A DNA stretch of 64,000 bases, taken from positions 1 to 64,000 of the forward strand of contig DASSIM010000148.1 of the NCBI GenBank assembly GCA_035691865.1, written 5' to 3'. Below, piece after piece: positions 1 through 8,777 of the stretch (the first letter of the stretch is position 1; each line of letters opens with the position of its first letter). The DNA is from Nitrosopolaris sp035691865 (GTDB lineage: Archaea; Thermoproteota; Nitrososphaeria; Nitrososphaerales; Nitrososphaeraceae). Under the pieces are notes generated by a model. It worked only from the letters and a program-made list of their open reading frames with translations, was not told the DNA's origin and searched no databases. The position numbers and the translations under genes are program-made.

Positions 1-2
1 AA

Positions 3-434
3 AAAATGGACAAATGTATCGAGATCGGCGCGGACGACGTTGTTAATCACAGAGAAGCGGATTGGTCTAAGAAGGTAAGGGAAATTACAAAGAAACAAGG
101 AGTAGATATTGTCTTCGAACATATCGGGAAAGCGACATTTCCACAAGAAGTCTCGCTTCTAAAGATTGGCGGAACACTTGTCGCAACAGGCGCAACCACT
201 GGTTACGATTCAACTCTCGACTTGAGATATCTTTTCTTTAAAGGAACAAATTTGCTGGGGTCGACACAGGGGACTAAAGCCGAACTCGAAGAAGTAATCT
301 ATTGGACGAGCAGAGGTAAGATAAAGCCCGTAATTGATACGGTCTTACCATTTAGCGACATGGTTAGAGGGCATGTAATGATGGCCAAAGCCGAACAGAT
401 TGGTAAGATCTTGACTACACCTCAGAAGCACTAA
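3..434 (+). CDS. Zinc-type alcohol dehydrogenase/quinone oxidoreductase, C-terminal part (cut by window edge)
   Basis: This is the C-terminal part of a medium-chain dehydrogenase/reductase; the reading frame is open to the left edge, so the start lies outside the window. The visible part is the second half of the Rossmann domain: an IGADDVVNHREADW stretch, GVDIVFEHIG, then LLKIGGTLVATGATTG and the closing GKIKPVIDTVLPF, all typical of the zinc-binding dehydrogenase family. It should be a cytosolic NAD(P)H-dependent oxidoreductase; the substrate cannot be told because the zinc-binding N-terminal domain is missing. It ends 22 bases before the CitE-like lyase on the same strand, so the two are probably co-transcribed. 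Confidence 0.85.
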   Translation, partial: KMDKCIEIGADDVVNHREADWSKKVREITKKQGVDIVFEHIGKATFPQEVSLLKIGGTLVATGATTGYDSTLDLRYLFFKGTNLLGSTQGTKAELEEVIYWTSRGKIKPVIDTVLPFSDMVRGHVMMAKAEQIGKILTTPQKH

Positions 435-456
435 TCTCACTCTTTTCCATTTTTCG

Positions 457-1329
457 ATGTCAAGATTTAGAAGTCTATTATTTGTTCCGGGAATTAATCC
501 ACGGTTTGTTAATAAAGCAAAGAAATTGAATGCCGATATTATTTGTCTTGACTTAGAAGACTCTGTGCTTCCATCTGAAAAAGTTACAGCAAGAAAGATG
601 ATCACACGAGCGTTAAACCAGAGAGCAGATTATAACTTAACAGGAAATGTGTATGTCAGGATAAACTCGCCTGAATCTGGTATTTCAAGTAAAGACTTAA
701 TTTCTATAATTCAGAAAGGGCTTGACGGCATAGTTGTGCCAAAAGTAGGTGAGGAAAACGAAATAGTGGAACTGTGTGGCCTTATTACAGAGTTGGAGCA
801 AAAGAGGGGAATCGAAAAGAATCTTATAAGATTAATGCCATCTATAGAAACTGCCAAAGGGGTATTGAATGCTTTCTCCATTGCGAAGGCCGACCTAAGA
901 GTAAACGCTTTAATCTTCGGGCTTTATGACTTCCTCTATGACATGCACCTCGATCATACAGACAATGATGGAACTGGATATTCCTATGCACGATCGAAAA
1001 TTCCCGTAGATGCCAGAGCTGCCGAGGTGCTAGCGATCGATGCCATCTGGCAAAAGGTCGACGATATTCATGGGCTAAGAAGTGATGCCGCGAGTGCGAA
1101 AAGATTGGGTTACGTAGGAAAGAGCATTATTCACCCAAATCACATAAAACCAGTACATGAGATTTTCAAGCCGAGCAAAATCGAAATTGGATGGGCTACC
1201 AAAGTAGTAAACGCTTTGGGCCCGGCGATGCGAAAGGGAAAAGGCGGAGTAGTTAAGCTAGATGGAAAAATGATTGACGCAGCGCATTATAAGCAGGCGA
1301 AGGACATTCTGGATAGTATCAACCAATGA
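457..1329 (+). CDS. HpcH/HpaI aldolase / citrate lyase beta (CitE-like) family protein
   Basis: A 290-residue TIM-barrel C-C lyase. It opens with the family signature RSLLFVPGINPRFVNKA, followed by ICLDLEDSV (acidic metal-site region near residues 27-35), VRINS and LMPSIETAKGV, the usual order in CitE, malyl-CoA and citramalyl-CoA lyases. Such enzymes cleave or condense beta-hydroxyacyl-CoA esters with a divalent metal. There is no lyase alpha/gamma partner, so it is more likely a stand-alone CoA-ester lyase than part of a citrate lyase complex. It follows the dehydrogenase on the same strand with a short gap. The exact substrate is not resolved. Start is ATG just after a short spacer. Confidence 0.85.
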   Translation: MSRFRSLLFVPGINPRFVNKAKKLNADIICLDLEDSVLPSEKVTARKMITRALNQRADYNLTGNVYVRINSPESGISSKDLISIIQKGLDGIVVPKVGEENEIVELCGLITELEQKRGIEKNLIRLMPSIETAKGVLNAFSIAKADLRVNALIFGLYDFLYDMHLDHTDNDGTGYSYARSKIPVDARAAEVLAIDAIWQKVDDIHGLRSDAASAKRLGYVGKSIIHPNHIKPVHEIFKPSKIEIGWATKVVNALGPAMRKGKGGVVKLDGKMIDAAHYKQAKDILDSINQ

Positions 1330-1562
1330 GGCATTTGTAAGTATATTGTTTCTAAGAACCAGAAAATCAAATTGGGATCAGATTATGTACTGAGCTAGGG
1401 ATCCTAAATACGAGTACCCAACCTCAAATGCTTGAGTCCATAGTTCCCTTCATGCACGAAGACACATGTATCGATCACCGACACAAGAAGAATCATAGGT
1501 ATTCCAATATAAGGCGAGGGCAGTTTAGCATTCAAACACTCCCAAAACCTTTCATCACGCAG

Positions 1563-1573
1563 TATATTTTTAA
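1563..1573 (+). promoter_or_regulatory. Candidate TATA box (box A) of the riboflavin operon
   Basis: An A/T run (tatatttttaa) lies about 36-46 bases before the TTG start of the riboflavin synthase gene, suitable for an archaeal promoter giving a very short leader. It is the only gap of useful size before the six closely packed rib genes. Confidence 0.45.
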
Positions 1574-1608
1574 CCAAGCACACGTGATGCTGAGTTAGAA
1601 ACATTCAC

Positions 1609-2223
1609 TTGTTCACCGGTATTATACGCGGTCTTGCAGAAGTCAAATCGATCTCTAAAATCAATAGTGACAATAAATCCGCTGATACCAAACTGTGCAT
1701 AAATCTGGGAAGAAAACTCAAAGAAGATCTAAAAGTTGGCGATAGCTTAAGTATTAATGGAACCTGTCTAACCGCTACAAGAATATCGAAGACTGTCGAC
1801 TTTGAAATAATAAATGAAACTATGAATCGCACGTGTCTTGGGCTATTAAAAGATGGGGACAAAGTAAACGTTGAAAGGAGCTTAAGGCTCAGTGATAGAT
1901 TGGATGGGCATTTCCTCCTTGGTCATGTAGACGGAATAGGCGTAATTAAGAAGATCATCAAATCGCCGACCCAAACCAAGGTGTGGATAAGAATTCAGAA
2001 TAAAAAACTAATGTCTTGGATAGTACCAAAAGGTTCAATAGCAATAGACGGAGTCAGTCTTACAATAGTAGATATAGAAGATAAAAAAAAGACGATCTCT
2101 GTGACGTTGATACCACATACACTGGCTACGACTACACTTACATTAAAATCGATAGGTGAGAGAGTTAATGTCGAGACAGATATTATTGGCAAGTACTTAT
2201 CAAAACAACTACCAGTAAAATAG
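1609..2223 (+). CDS. ribE: Riboflavin synthase, bacterial two-domain (alpha-chain) type
   Basis: Converts two molecules of 6,7-dimethyl-8-ribityllumazine into riboflavin plus the pyrimidine precursor. The protein starts with the near-invariant MFTGII, which fixes the start at a TTG codon, and contains two lumazine-binding repeats: the first with GDSLSINGTCLT (about residues 44-55), the second beginning at GHFLLGHVDG (about 100-109). At 204 residues it has the normal length. It heads the operon and is followed after 7 bases by ribB. Methanogens use an unrelated riboflavin synthase derived from lumazine synthase, so the bacterial-type enzyme is notable beside archaeal-type early-pathway genes downstream. 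Confidence 0.95.
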   Translation: MFTGIIRGLAEVKSISKINSDNKSADTKLCINLGRKLKEDLKVGDSLSINGTCLTATRISKTVDFEIINETMNRTCLGLLKDGDKVNVERSLRLSDRLDGHFLLGHVDGIGVIKKIIKSPTQTKVWIRIQNKKLMSWIVPKGSIAIDGVSLTIVDIEDKKKTISVTLIPHTLATTTLTLKSIGERVNVETDIIGKYLSKQLPVK

Positions 2224-2230
2224 TAAACAC

Positions 2231-2968
2231 TTGATTTTTAGTAAACTATATAATCGATTTGAGCCTCAGATTAACCGTTTGGATTCAGTTGAGGGAGCTG
2301 TTACCGCTTTAAGAAACGGGAGATTCGTACTCGTCCATGACGAAACAGGACGAGAAGACGAGATCGATATGGTGATAGCCGCAGAGCAAATTAATCCGGG
2401 TCATATTTCTACATTTAGAAGAATAGCTGGCGGCCTTATCTGTTTAGCAGTTGCGAATGAAATTGCAGTGAAATTGGGGCTTGTCTACATGCATGAGATC
2501 ATAAAAGATCTCTCAAAGGTCAACCCGGTATTCAAGAAACTAGCTGCAGGGAGATCGCCGTATGGCGACAACCCTAGTTTTTCTATATCAGTTAACCATC
2601 GCCACACCTACACCGGTATTACTGACATTGACAGAGCATTGACAATCAAAAAGATGGCTGAGGTTTGTAAAAAAATTGATTCAACTGGAATTGACGAATT
2701 TTCAAACAATTTCCGTGCTCCTGGTCATGTCCCAATCTTAATAGCCTCAAAGGACTTGCTATATGGGAGAACTGGTCATACTGAATTATGCGTATATCTA
2801 ATGAATATTGCGGGCCTAGTCCCTGCCGTAGCGATCTGCGAAATGTTAGATTCTTCTAACCATAGAGCTCTGTCGATAAAGAAGGCAAAAAAATATGCAA
2901 GCAAGAACAATATTCCCTTACTGGAATCTAATCAAATAAAAAAAGATGTGTACCAAGACGTATACTAA
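2231..2968 (+). CDS. ribB: 3,4-dihydroxy-2-butanone-4-phosphate synthase
   Basis: Makes the four-carbon unit of riboflavin from ribulose 5-phosphate. The acidic magnesium/substrate motif GREDEID lies at about residues 40-46, followed by HTYTGITDIDRA near residue 126 and later FRAPGHVPIL and RTGHTELCVYL, in the order expected for RibB. It is a single-domain 245-residue protein without the RibA (GTP cyclohydrolase II) half found in many bacteria, consistent with the archaeal GTP cyclohydrolase III further along the operon. The TTG start is chosen because it follows ribE closely; the first 15 or so residues are not diagnostic, so a later start is possible. Confidence 0.93.
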   Translation: MIFSKLYNRFEPQINRLDSVEGAVTALRNGRFVLVHDETGREDEIDMVIAAEQINPGHISTFRRIAGGLICLAVANEIAVKLGLVYMHEIIKDLSKVNPVFKKLAAGRSPYGDNPSFSISVNHRHTYTGITDIDRALTIKKMAEVCKKIDSTGIDEFSNNFRAPGHVPILIASKDLLYGRTGHTELCVYLMNIAGLVPAVAICEMLDSSNHRALSIKKAKKYASKNNIPLLESNQIKKDVYQDVY

Positions 2969-2985
2969 GGTGTCATGAATTATAA

Positions 2986-3450
2986 TTGGATAAAGTTAGA
3001 ATAGGTGTAGTAGTTTCAGAGTTTAACAGAGAGATTACTTGCCAGATGCTGGGTAATGCAAAAAAACAAGCGAAGAAGATGGATGCAATAATCACTTATG
3101 TATGCTTTGTTCCCGGATCATATGATATGCCGGTGATAATTCAAGAGCTTCTGAAAAAAAAAGACGTGGATGCTGCAGTGACCCTGGGCGCAGTAATCAA
3201 AGGCGAGACCAGCCATGATGAGATAGTCGCAGAAAATGCTGCCAGATTGATTGCTGATTTGTCCGTTAAACATAGCAAGCCAGTCGCGCTGGGGATTACC
3301 GGTCCTAATATGAACTTTAAACAAGCAAAAGACCGAAGCGAAATTGTTCCCATCCGTGCAGTAATAAGCGCAGTTAATATGGCAACGAGAATTAAAAAAA
3401 TAAGAGAACCGAACGCAAGGCTTGTAGGTAAGATGAAAATTATAGGTTGA
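2986..3450 (+). CDS. ribH: 6,7-dimethyl-8-ribityllumazine synthase
   Basis: Condenses the RibB product with 5-amino-6-ribitylaminouracil to give lumazine, the substrate of RibE. The family core is plain: VSEFNREIT near residue 10, FVPGSYDMP, and LGAVIKGETSHDE with the catalytic-region histidine at about residue 77. The length of 154 residues is typical of archaeal lumazine synthases. A TTG start at 2986 is in frame; a nearby ATG at 2975 is out of frame. The stop codon overlaps the TTG start of the next gene (TTGA), which argues for translational coupling. Confidence 0.95.
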   Translation: MDKVRIGVVVSEFNREITCQMLGNAKKQAKKMDAIITYVCFVPGSYDMPVIIQELLKKKDVDAAVTLGAVIKGETSHDEIVAENAARLIADLSVKHSKPVALGITGPNMNFKQAKDRSEIVPIRAVISAVNMATRIKKIREPNARLVGKMKIIG

Positions 3451-4232
3451 CGATTCAGCTCACAATTATTAGAATCGAAGAATATGGTCCTTGGACTATT
3501 ACTCTTGGTAGCGATAGGGAAGCTCGGCTTCAGATGCTTCAGGCAAATTTCTATTTCGATTTGCAGCGACTATTTTCGGCGAAGGATTGTCTTGTTTATT
3601 TAAATAGATTTGATGAGTATTTTGCAATTACTAATGGTCTTTCAGTTGCAGATCATGAAATAATCGAGAGTGAACTTTCCAGCCTTTATAAAAAAATGAA
3701 GCTGTCTATGGCCATTGGAAGTGGCGAAACGCCGTATCAAGCAAATTTGGACGCATACAACGCACGGAGAATGGGACAAATAGTTACCAAAAAAGCAAGA
3801 ATTTTCGCAAGCGCCGCGCTGCCATCTTCAATAGTGAACTTTATCCCGACAGTCAACGAATTTGTGCAGATAATGCATATCGATATGAATAATTCTACCG
3901 ATATAGGTTCCAAGCTGTCTCCCTATGAGATCACTTGTCTAATCATGAAGATCTACGCTATGCTCTCAGAGGAATTTGTTAAGAAAGAATCGTTGACTTT
4001 TTTTCTAGGAGGAGACAATTTCATGGTTGTATCAAATGCTGTTACAAAACAAGACGCAGAGGAGACAATAACGAAGGTTACTCAAGGCACGAATATCAAA
4101 TTAAATTGTGGGATAGGGATTGGGAGGACTGGGAGAAAAGCTGCCAAGGCCGCTACAAAAGCACTTGACACGATTAGAAACCTACGAAATGTCGGGAAGG
4201 ATCTACCAGTTTATGAGGTAGGATGTCTCTAA
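3447..4232 (+). CDS. gch3: GTP cyclohydrolase III (archaeal first step of riboflavin/F420 synthesis)
   Basis: Archaeal-specific enzyme that opens the imidazole ring of GTP to give the formylamino pyrimidine FAPy, the first step toward riboflavin and the deazaflavin of F420. The 261-residue protein opens with QLTIIRIEEYGPWT, carries RFDEYFAITNG near residue 54, and has the GGDN metal-binding signature at about residues 188-191, part of the cyclase-like palm fold of this family. The TTG start overlaps the ribH stop by four bases, and the end overlaps the next gene by ten. Because its product is still formylated, a deformylase must act next; see the following gene. Confidence 0.92.
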   Translation: MTIQLTIIRIEEYGPWTITLGSDREARLQMLQANFYFDLQRLFSAKDCLVYLNRFDEYFAITNGLSVADHEIIESELSSLYKKMKLSMAIGSGETPYQANLDAYNARRMGQIVTKKARIFASAALPSSIVNFIPTVNEFVQIMHIDMNNSTDIGSKLSPYEITCLIMKIYAMLSEEFVKKESLTFFLGGDNFMVVSNAVTKQDAEETITKVTQGTNIKLNCGIGIGRTGRKAAKAATKALDTIRNLRNVGKDLPVYEVGCL

Positions 4233-5509
4233 TTCTCAAAAATGTTAGCTTGCTTCTCGGGAAAGACCTAACTTTTGTTGCAGACGGTTATCTGGAGATT
4301 GGGAAAGATGGTATAATAAAAAAAGCAAAACGTGGCCTATACGATCGCGGCAATGACAAGAAAGCACACAATAATACAATATTTGATGCAGAAGGATTTC
4401 TTCTAATCCCAGGTCTTATCAACGCACACACACACATAGGCGATTCACTGGGGAAAGATGTTGCGGTGGATTCAGGACTGGATGCAAGAGTTCATCCCAT
4501 ACATGGAGCAAAACAGAAAATATTACAAAGTAAACCTGATCATTTAAGGACATTTATCAGAAGCTCTGTGTTGTCTATGATGAAAAAAGGGATAACGACG
4601 TTCGCAGACTTTCGCGAGGGTGGTGCTGAGGGGGTCAAATTATTAAGAGAGGCAATTTCTGGATTACCAATCAAATGTGTCATATTTGGCCGAGCTGAGT
4701 ATTATATTGATATCACATCATCTGCCACAGGCACAAGTCAACGAAATCTTCCTTCGAGTGCATCGCAGATGACTTCCGAAGTTCTAGAGGTTTCTGACGG
4801 TTTGGGAATCAGCGGAGCAAACGAAAATAGCGACGAAGCACTGCAACAATATAGAAATTTAGTTCGAATCTGGAACGAGAATGCAACGAAAGATAAGAAG
4901 AAGCTGCTCACAGCGATTCATGCCGCTGAATCTGAGAACACTGTAAAATTTTCGAAATCATATACAGGTACCACAGAAGTTGCTCGAATAATGAAGTGTC
5001 TGAGGCCCGATATTATTATTCACATGACGCATGCTAGTGAAAAGGATATATCAATGGTAGCGAGAAACCAGACAGGAGTAGTTGTTTGTCCTAGAGCGAA
5101 CGGGGTTATAGGGGCTGGTGCCCCAAGGGTCGCGAAAATGTTAGACTTAGGTTGTATCATCGGTATTGGGAGTGATAACGTGATGTTGAATTCTCCAGAT
5201 ATTTTACGGGAGCTAGATTATATCTGGAAGGTTTCACGGTCTATCGAACCTAACTTTCTGAGGGCCAAAGATATACTAAAGATGGCAACAGTAAATAACG
5301 CGGAAATTCTCAGACTAAATTCAGGGTATATTCATCCAGGCCGGTCAGCAGATATCATTTTTATTGATAAGAGCCATTTAGATCTGTATCCTATACATGA
5401 TCCATTCGCTACTATAGTTCAGAGAACTACCGAGGCTTCGATCAAGGCTGTCATGATAGATGGAAGGTTTGTAGACGGAGCACAATTCGAGTTTGCGAAT
5501 AACAATTAA
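4223..5509 (+). CDS. Amidohydrolase (cytosine deaminase/chlorohydrolase-like), candidate missing riboflavin-pathway enzyme
   Basis: A 428-residue metal-dependent hydrolase of the amidohydrolase superfamily. The metal ligands are visible: HTH at residues 69-71 in LINAHTHIGD, H233 in TAIHAAESE, a histidine at 267 or 270 in IIHMTHASE, and the aspartate D318 in GIGSDNVML. The closest well-known relatives are aminohydrolases (guanine and cytosine deaminases, chlorohydrolases). It overlaps gch3 by ten bases and arfC by seventeen, so it is locked between the first and third steps of the archaeal riboflavin pathway. I infer that it either removes the formyl group of FAPy (the ArfB step, done by a creatininase-family protein in methanogens) or deaminates the pyrimidine. 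Family call firm, specific role inferred. Confidence 0.88.
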   Translation: MSLILKNVSLLLGKDLTFVADGYLEIGKDGIIKKAKRGLYDRGNDKKAHNNTIFDAEGFLLIPGLINAHTHIGDSLGKDVAVDSGLDARVHPIHGAKQKILQSKPDHLRTFIRSSVLSMMKKGITTFADFREGGAEGVKLLREAISGLPIKCVIFGRAEYYIDITSSATGTSQRNLPSSASQMTSEVLEVSDGLGISGANENSDEALQQYRNLVRIWNENATKDKKKLLTAIHAAESENTVKFSKSYTGTTEVARIMKCLRPDIIIHMTHASEKDISMVARNQTGVVVCPRANGVIGAGAPRVAKMLDLGCIIGIGSDNVMLNSPDILRELDYIWKVSRSIEPNFLRAKDILKMATVNNAEILRLNSGYIHPGRSADIIFIDKSHLDLYPIHDPFATIVQRTTEASIKAVMIDGRFVDGAQFEFANNN

Positions 5510-6143
5510 TGCAGCAATGACGGCTGACGGCAAAATAGCAACGACTTGTGGAAATTCAAGAATCTCTTCGAAAGAAGATCTAATAAGAGTCCATGAATTA
5601 CGCTCCTCGGTTGATGCGATCATAGTAGGAATTTCGACAGTCCTAATAGATGATCCGTTGCTCACAGTCCGATTAATCAAAGCTAAAAAAGGAAAAGATC
5701 CCGCTAGGGTAGTTGTAGATAGCGACGGTAGGATACCACTAGACTCAAGGATTTTGAAGACTGCTCATAGAGTCGCAACGATAGTCGTTGTATCAGAACG
5801 AGCACATGACAATAAAATCCATAAACTCAGGAGTACTGGTGCAATAGTTATTATTGCAGGAAGTGAAATGGTTGATCTCAGAGAAGCATTATCTTGTCTG
5901 AAAAAGATGGGATTTGAGAACATGCTCGTTGAAGGGGGCGGAGAGCTAAATTGGTCTCTTCTTGACCTTGGAGTTGTCGACCAACTAATTGTGACAGTAT
6001 CGCCGAAATTAGTGGGTGGCAGATTAGCAACTACACTAGTCGAAGGAGATGGGTATGAAAAGATTTCGCAGGCAATACGCATGGAATTGAAAAAAGTACT
6101 CAGACAAAATAACGGGGAACTAGTCTTATTTTACAAGCTCTAG
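5493..6143 (+). CDS. arfC: 2,5-diamino-6-ribosylamino-4(3H)-pyrimidinone 5'-phosphate reductase (RibD C-terminal domain type)
   Basis: NADPH-dependent reductase that opens the ribose to ribityl in archaeal riboflavin and F420 synthesis. The 216-residue protein is a stand-alone RibD reductase domain: ITINAAMTADGKIA at the start, SSKEDLIRVHELR, VDAIIVGISTVLIDDP, and VEGGGELNWSLL near residue 147, which are family hallmarks. There is no fused deaminase domain, so the pathway's deaminase must be a separate protein. The TTG start sits inside the end of the amidohydrolase gene (17-base overlap). It closes the operon; the next 400 bases hold no recognised gene. Confidence 0.93.
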   Translation: MRITINAAMTADGKIATTCGNSRISSKEDLIRVHELRSSVDAIIVGISTVLIDDPLLTVRLIKAKKGKDPARVVVDSDGRIPLDSRILKTAHRVATIVVVSERAHDNKIHKLRSTGAIVIIAGSEMVDLREALSCLKKMGFENMLVEGGGELNWSLLDLGVVDQLIVTVSPKLVGGRLATTLVEGDGYEKISQAIRMELKKVLRQNNGELVLFYKL

Positions 6144-6566
6144 ACTCAGGATGATTTGTCTTCCCTGCAACTACGAACAAAAATCTTTATAATTTTCTAA
6201 ATAAAATAACTTAATTTACTTCTTCCTGTTCTTGGGTTCTTCCCCAAATTCCACCCTGTCACTTTTGCCTTAGTTCTTATGACGCTACATGACAGGCTAA
6301 AGGAATTTCATCTAATAAAAATATTCGGTGCTGCCCAAACTACATCTGAAGTTGGCAGAATGCGTTATGGGCTTAACGATTTTAAACCGGGCTCAACGAC
6401 AACAACTCTTGTCTTCTTCATACTTTTCTCATTTAGCAAACTAAATGGATTTTGGAATGATCTGAGCCACGTTTTGAATTACCATTGCATTCACCCGCTT
6501 GGTGCAGGAACGTTGTTCCATCAGACGGTGAAGACGACTCGAGAAGTGCTGGTCAATTTTGACAGC
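6144..6566. other. Spacer without a recognised gene
   Basis: An AT-rich run with a possible TATA element (ttataattttc near 6188) follows arfC. A 99-codon open frame runs on the plus strand from 6279, but it resembles no family, has no coding-like pattern and overlaps the end of the nitroreductase gene, so I do not call it. Confidence 0.5.
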
Positions 6567-7100
6567 CTATCGTCCTGAATCTGGATTAGCATGAATTTTG
6601 GAGTTGCCATATTTTTCATAGTAAACTAATTTATCGAGGAGCATACGCTTCTTACTTTTCCCGGTCAACTTCCTTGCCGGATATCCAAAACCTACTATGA
6701 CGGTAGGGCTCAGTTCGTTTGGTATTCCAAAGTCGCTTCGAAGTTTTTCTGCTCTTATTCCTGTAAACAGCCCCGAACACACCTCGTGATTCCATGCGGC
6801 CAGTTGCATATTCTGTAATACTCTTCCTGCATCAATCAAATGAAAATTGTACTCTGGATTCGTGAGTACTATTACTGCAAAATTGGCATCCCTAACCCAG
6901 CTTCCGCTTGTACTATCCTCTGCAAGTTTCTTCAGATTCTGTTTATCGATCACTAGGATAAATCGCCAGTGCTGAGTATTAAGGCCGGTACCTGTTGATC
7001 TTGCCGCCTCAAGCACCTTTGCCCTTATTTCAAATGGAATATCCTTGTTACTGAATTCTCTTACTTCTAGTTTCGTTGTTATACATTCGAAAGTGTCCAT
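6567..7100 (-). CDS. Nitroreductase family FMN-dependent oxidoreductase
   Basis: A 177-residue flavoprotein of the nitroreductase fold. EVREFSNKDIP, then the AARSTGTGLNTQHWRFILV stretch (FMN phosphate and ring contacts), GRVLQNMQLAAW and the late VIVGFGYPARK segment are in the family's order. It would reduce a nitro or quinone compound, or act in cofactor chemistry, using NAD(P)H; the substrate is unknown. The frame is open further upstream to 7262, but the family domain begins at an ATG at 7100 (MDTFECITTKLEVREF), so I take that start. It stands alone on the minus strand. Confidence 0.85.
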   Translation of the reverse strand: MDTFECITTKLEVREFSNKDIPFEIRAKVLEAARSTGTGLNTQHWRFILVIDKQNLKKLAEDSTSGSWVRDANFAVIVLTNPEYNFHLIDAGRVLQNMQLAAWNHEVCSGLFTGIRAEKLRSDFGIPNELSPTVIVGFGYPARKLTGKSKKRMLLDKLVYYEKYGNSKIHANPDSGR

Positions 7101-7527
7101 TTCCTCTGCAACAAGGTTAGTAACCAAATATCTTAAAGCCTTTCTAAATTCCATGCTGAATCTAATAATATAAAATACTGCAGACCTGTATTCGTAAGTT
7201 GTCACTAACGGTTTCATAAAGCCTACAGATTTAGAAGTGGAAATAGGAATTGCAAATTTCATGCTAACTCTAATTCTAATTTAATTCCGCATTCATTTGC
7301 GGCTAGGGATGGAATTTGTAACCTTTTTATGGTGAAACAAAGCGCGCTAACTCGACCTGGTCTTCTTGTGAATCTTGGCTAGTTCCTAGCAACACGCTAC
7401 TACCGCTCTAGGGAAATCGGGCATATCTGACTGTTGGTAGTATATACTATTCATTCTAACGCAAGATACCCATAAGTGTGACAGTCATTAATTGAGAATA
7501 TTCAAAATAAATCAATGACGTTGAAGT
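7101..7527. other. Spacer without a recognised gene
   Basis: This stretch includes the in-frame but probably untranslated extension of the nitroreductase frame (7101-7262) and about 260 further bases in which I see no gene, RNA or repeat. Confidence 0.5.
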
Positions 7528-7593
7528 TTAACGGTTTGTTCCATCCCTACTTAACTGATCTGGGTGCGCTCGTCGTCGTTTTCGCGTTCGTTG

Positions 7594-7800
7594 TGACTCT
7601 AGGTACTTTCCACCGGCTTGCCCTTTTCCTAATTCTCTCAGTATTTCTCCCAGCTCTTTCTCCCGAACAGTTAGACTATACTCAACTTTTGGTGGAATCT
7701 GTGGGTAAAATCTTTTTAGACACAAGCCCTTCGCGTCGCTCCAATAACCCATCAGCCAAAACAGTACGGCTAATCCCTGACGAGAGTCTCCTGAATTCAT
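7594..7800 (-). pseudogene. Remnant of an HxlR-family winged-helix regulator
   Basis: Within an open minus-strand frame of 125 codons, one segment (about 7600-7720) reads LKRFYPQIPPKVEYSLTVRE followed by LGEILRELGKG. It matches the conserved wing and C-terminal helix of HxlR regulators, normally of the form ERxVYPExPPxVEYSLTxxG. The DNA-binding half that should precede it is absent or unrecognisable, and the sequence after it turns basic and family-unlike. I therefore read it as a decayed HxlR gene rather than a working regulator. Confidence 0.55.
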
Positions 7801-8017
7801 TGTGAAACGTATTACTTCATTGGTGAGGTTCTTTAAGACTAACAAAGACCTACCCCATATACTGACTACTGCATCAGCTCTCGCAACAGAATATATACTT
7901 ACCATTTGGTTTTACAAAAGCGCTGAGTAATATCTAACTACTTCGCTTCTCACATAGAACTGAACCCAAAACTGTTATGGTAAAGATAAGGCAGACGGTA
8001 ATAGTAGAAAAAAAGGT

Positions 8018-8545
8018 TTATTGCTTTCTTGAAGATATATCGGCAGTTATTTGTTCGATCTTGTAGCGAAGTGCTTCTTTTACTCTATCGTTGTCAACCA
8101 TATTAAGCGGCCCTTTGCAGTTTGTACATTTAAAGAATAACTCTACCGCCGAATCAAACTTCACGCGCGGACAATCTTTATTCCCGCAGTGGTAGAACTC
8201 CGAAGACTCTTCATATTCCAAACGGATCTGCAATCTGTCAAGGATCTTTTTCTTTTGATTATCAATAAAACTATCGACCTGATCTTTTTTTGCTCTCCAT
8301 CTATATACGAACCAGCCTTTTTTTTCGTCCTTTACCCTGATTCCTGTGATTAGAGCCTTACCAAACATATCGTAAAGAACTTTCCTTATGATATTAATCC
8401 TCAGACCCGTGGCACTTGCAATCTCTTCATCTGTAGCATCATCTGTATTTAGAAGTCCACGAGCGACCTTTAGGTACTCTTCTCCGCCAATCAGACCTGC
8501 AATTTTAACGAAGGAATCTTCGTATTCAGCCGAGGGCATGTACAT
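8018..8545 (-). CDS. tfe: Transcription initiation factor E, alpha subunit (TFE)
   Basis: General transcription factor that helps TBP and TFB open promoters for archaeal RNA polymerase. The 175-residue protein has an N-terminal winged-helix region (AGLIGGEEYLKVARGLL, then DEEIASATGLRINIIRKVLYD) and a C-terminal zinc ribbon with cysteine pairs in CGNKDCP and CTNC, about residues 120-143. This is the standard two-domain archaeal TFE. It is monocistronic here. A poly-A/T-rich upstream region near 8580-8600 (in the minus direction) can serve as promoter. Confidence 0.93.
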   Translation of the reverse strand: MYMPSAEYEDSFVKIAGLIGGEEYLKVARGLLNTDDATDEEIASATGLRINIIRKVLYDMFGKALITGIRVKDEKKGWFVYRWRAKKDQVDSFIDNQKKKILDRLQIRLEYEESSEFYHCGNKDCPRVKFDSAVELFFKCTNCKGPLNMVDNDRVKEALRYKIEQITADISSRKQ

Positions 8546-8777
8546 ATATAGGTATCACTATTTTTGGATATATAGTTAGCGATACAAAGGGATTTTATAT
8601 AAACATCAGGTTTTTAGGCGATTGTTGCATCGTGCTTCAACATTGCGTTTACCTTCATAAATAAATTTTTTCGTATTTTTGAATACTTTTCTACAAGACA
8701 AACCAAACCGAAATTACAACTGGCTGACCACTATTAAAAACCACTCAAAAATGTGCGGATTACACGCAGACATTGGA

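Noticed and set aside
1404..1604. 66-codon minus-strand frame upstream of ribE
   Set aside because: It covers the likely ribE promoter, matches no family and lacks a coding-like pattern.
6279..6578. 99-codon plus-strand frame after arfC
   Set aside because: No family, irregular composition, and it runs into the end of the nitroreductase gene on the other strand.
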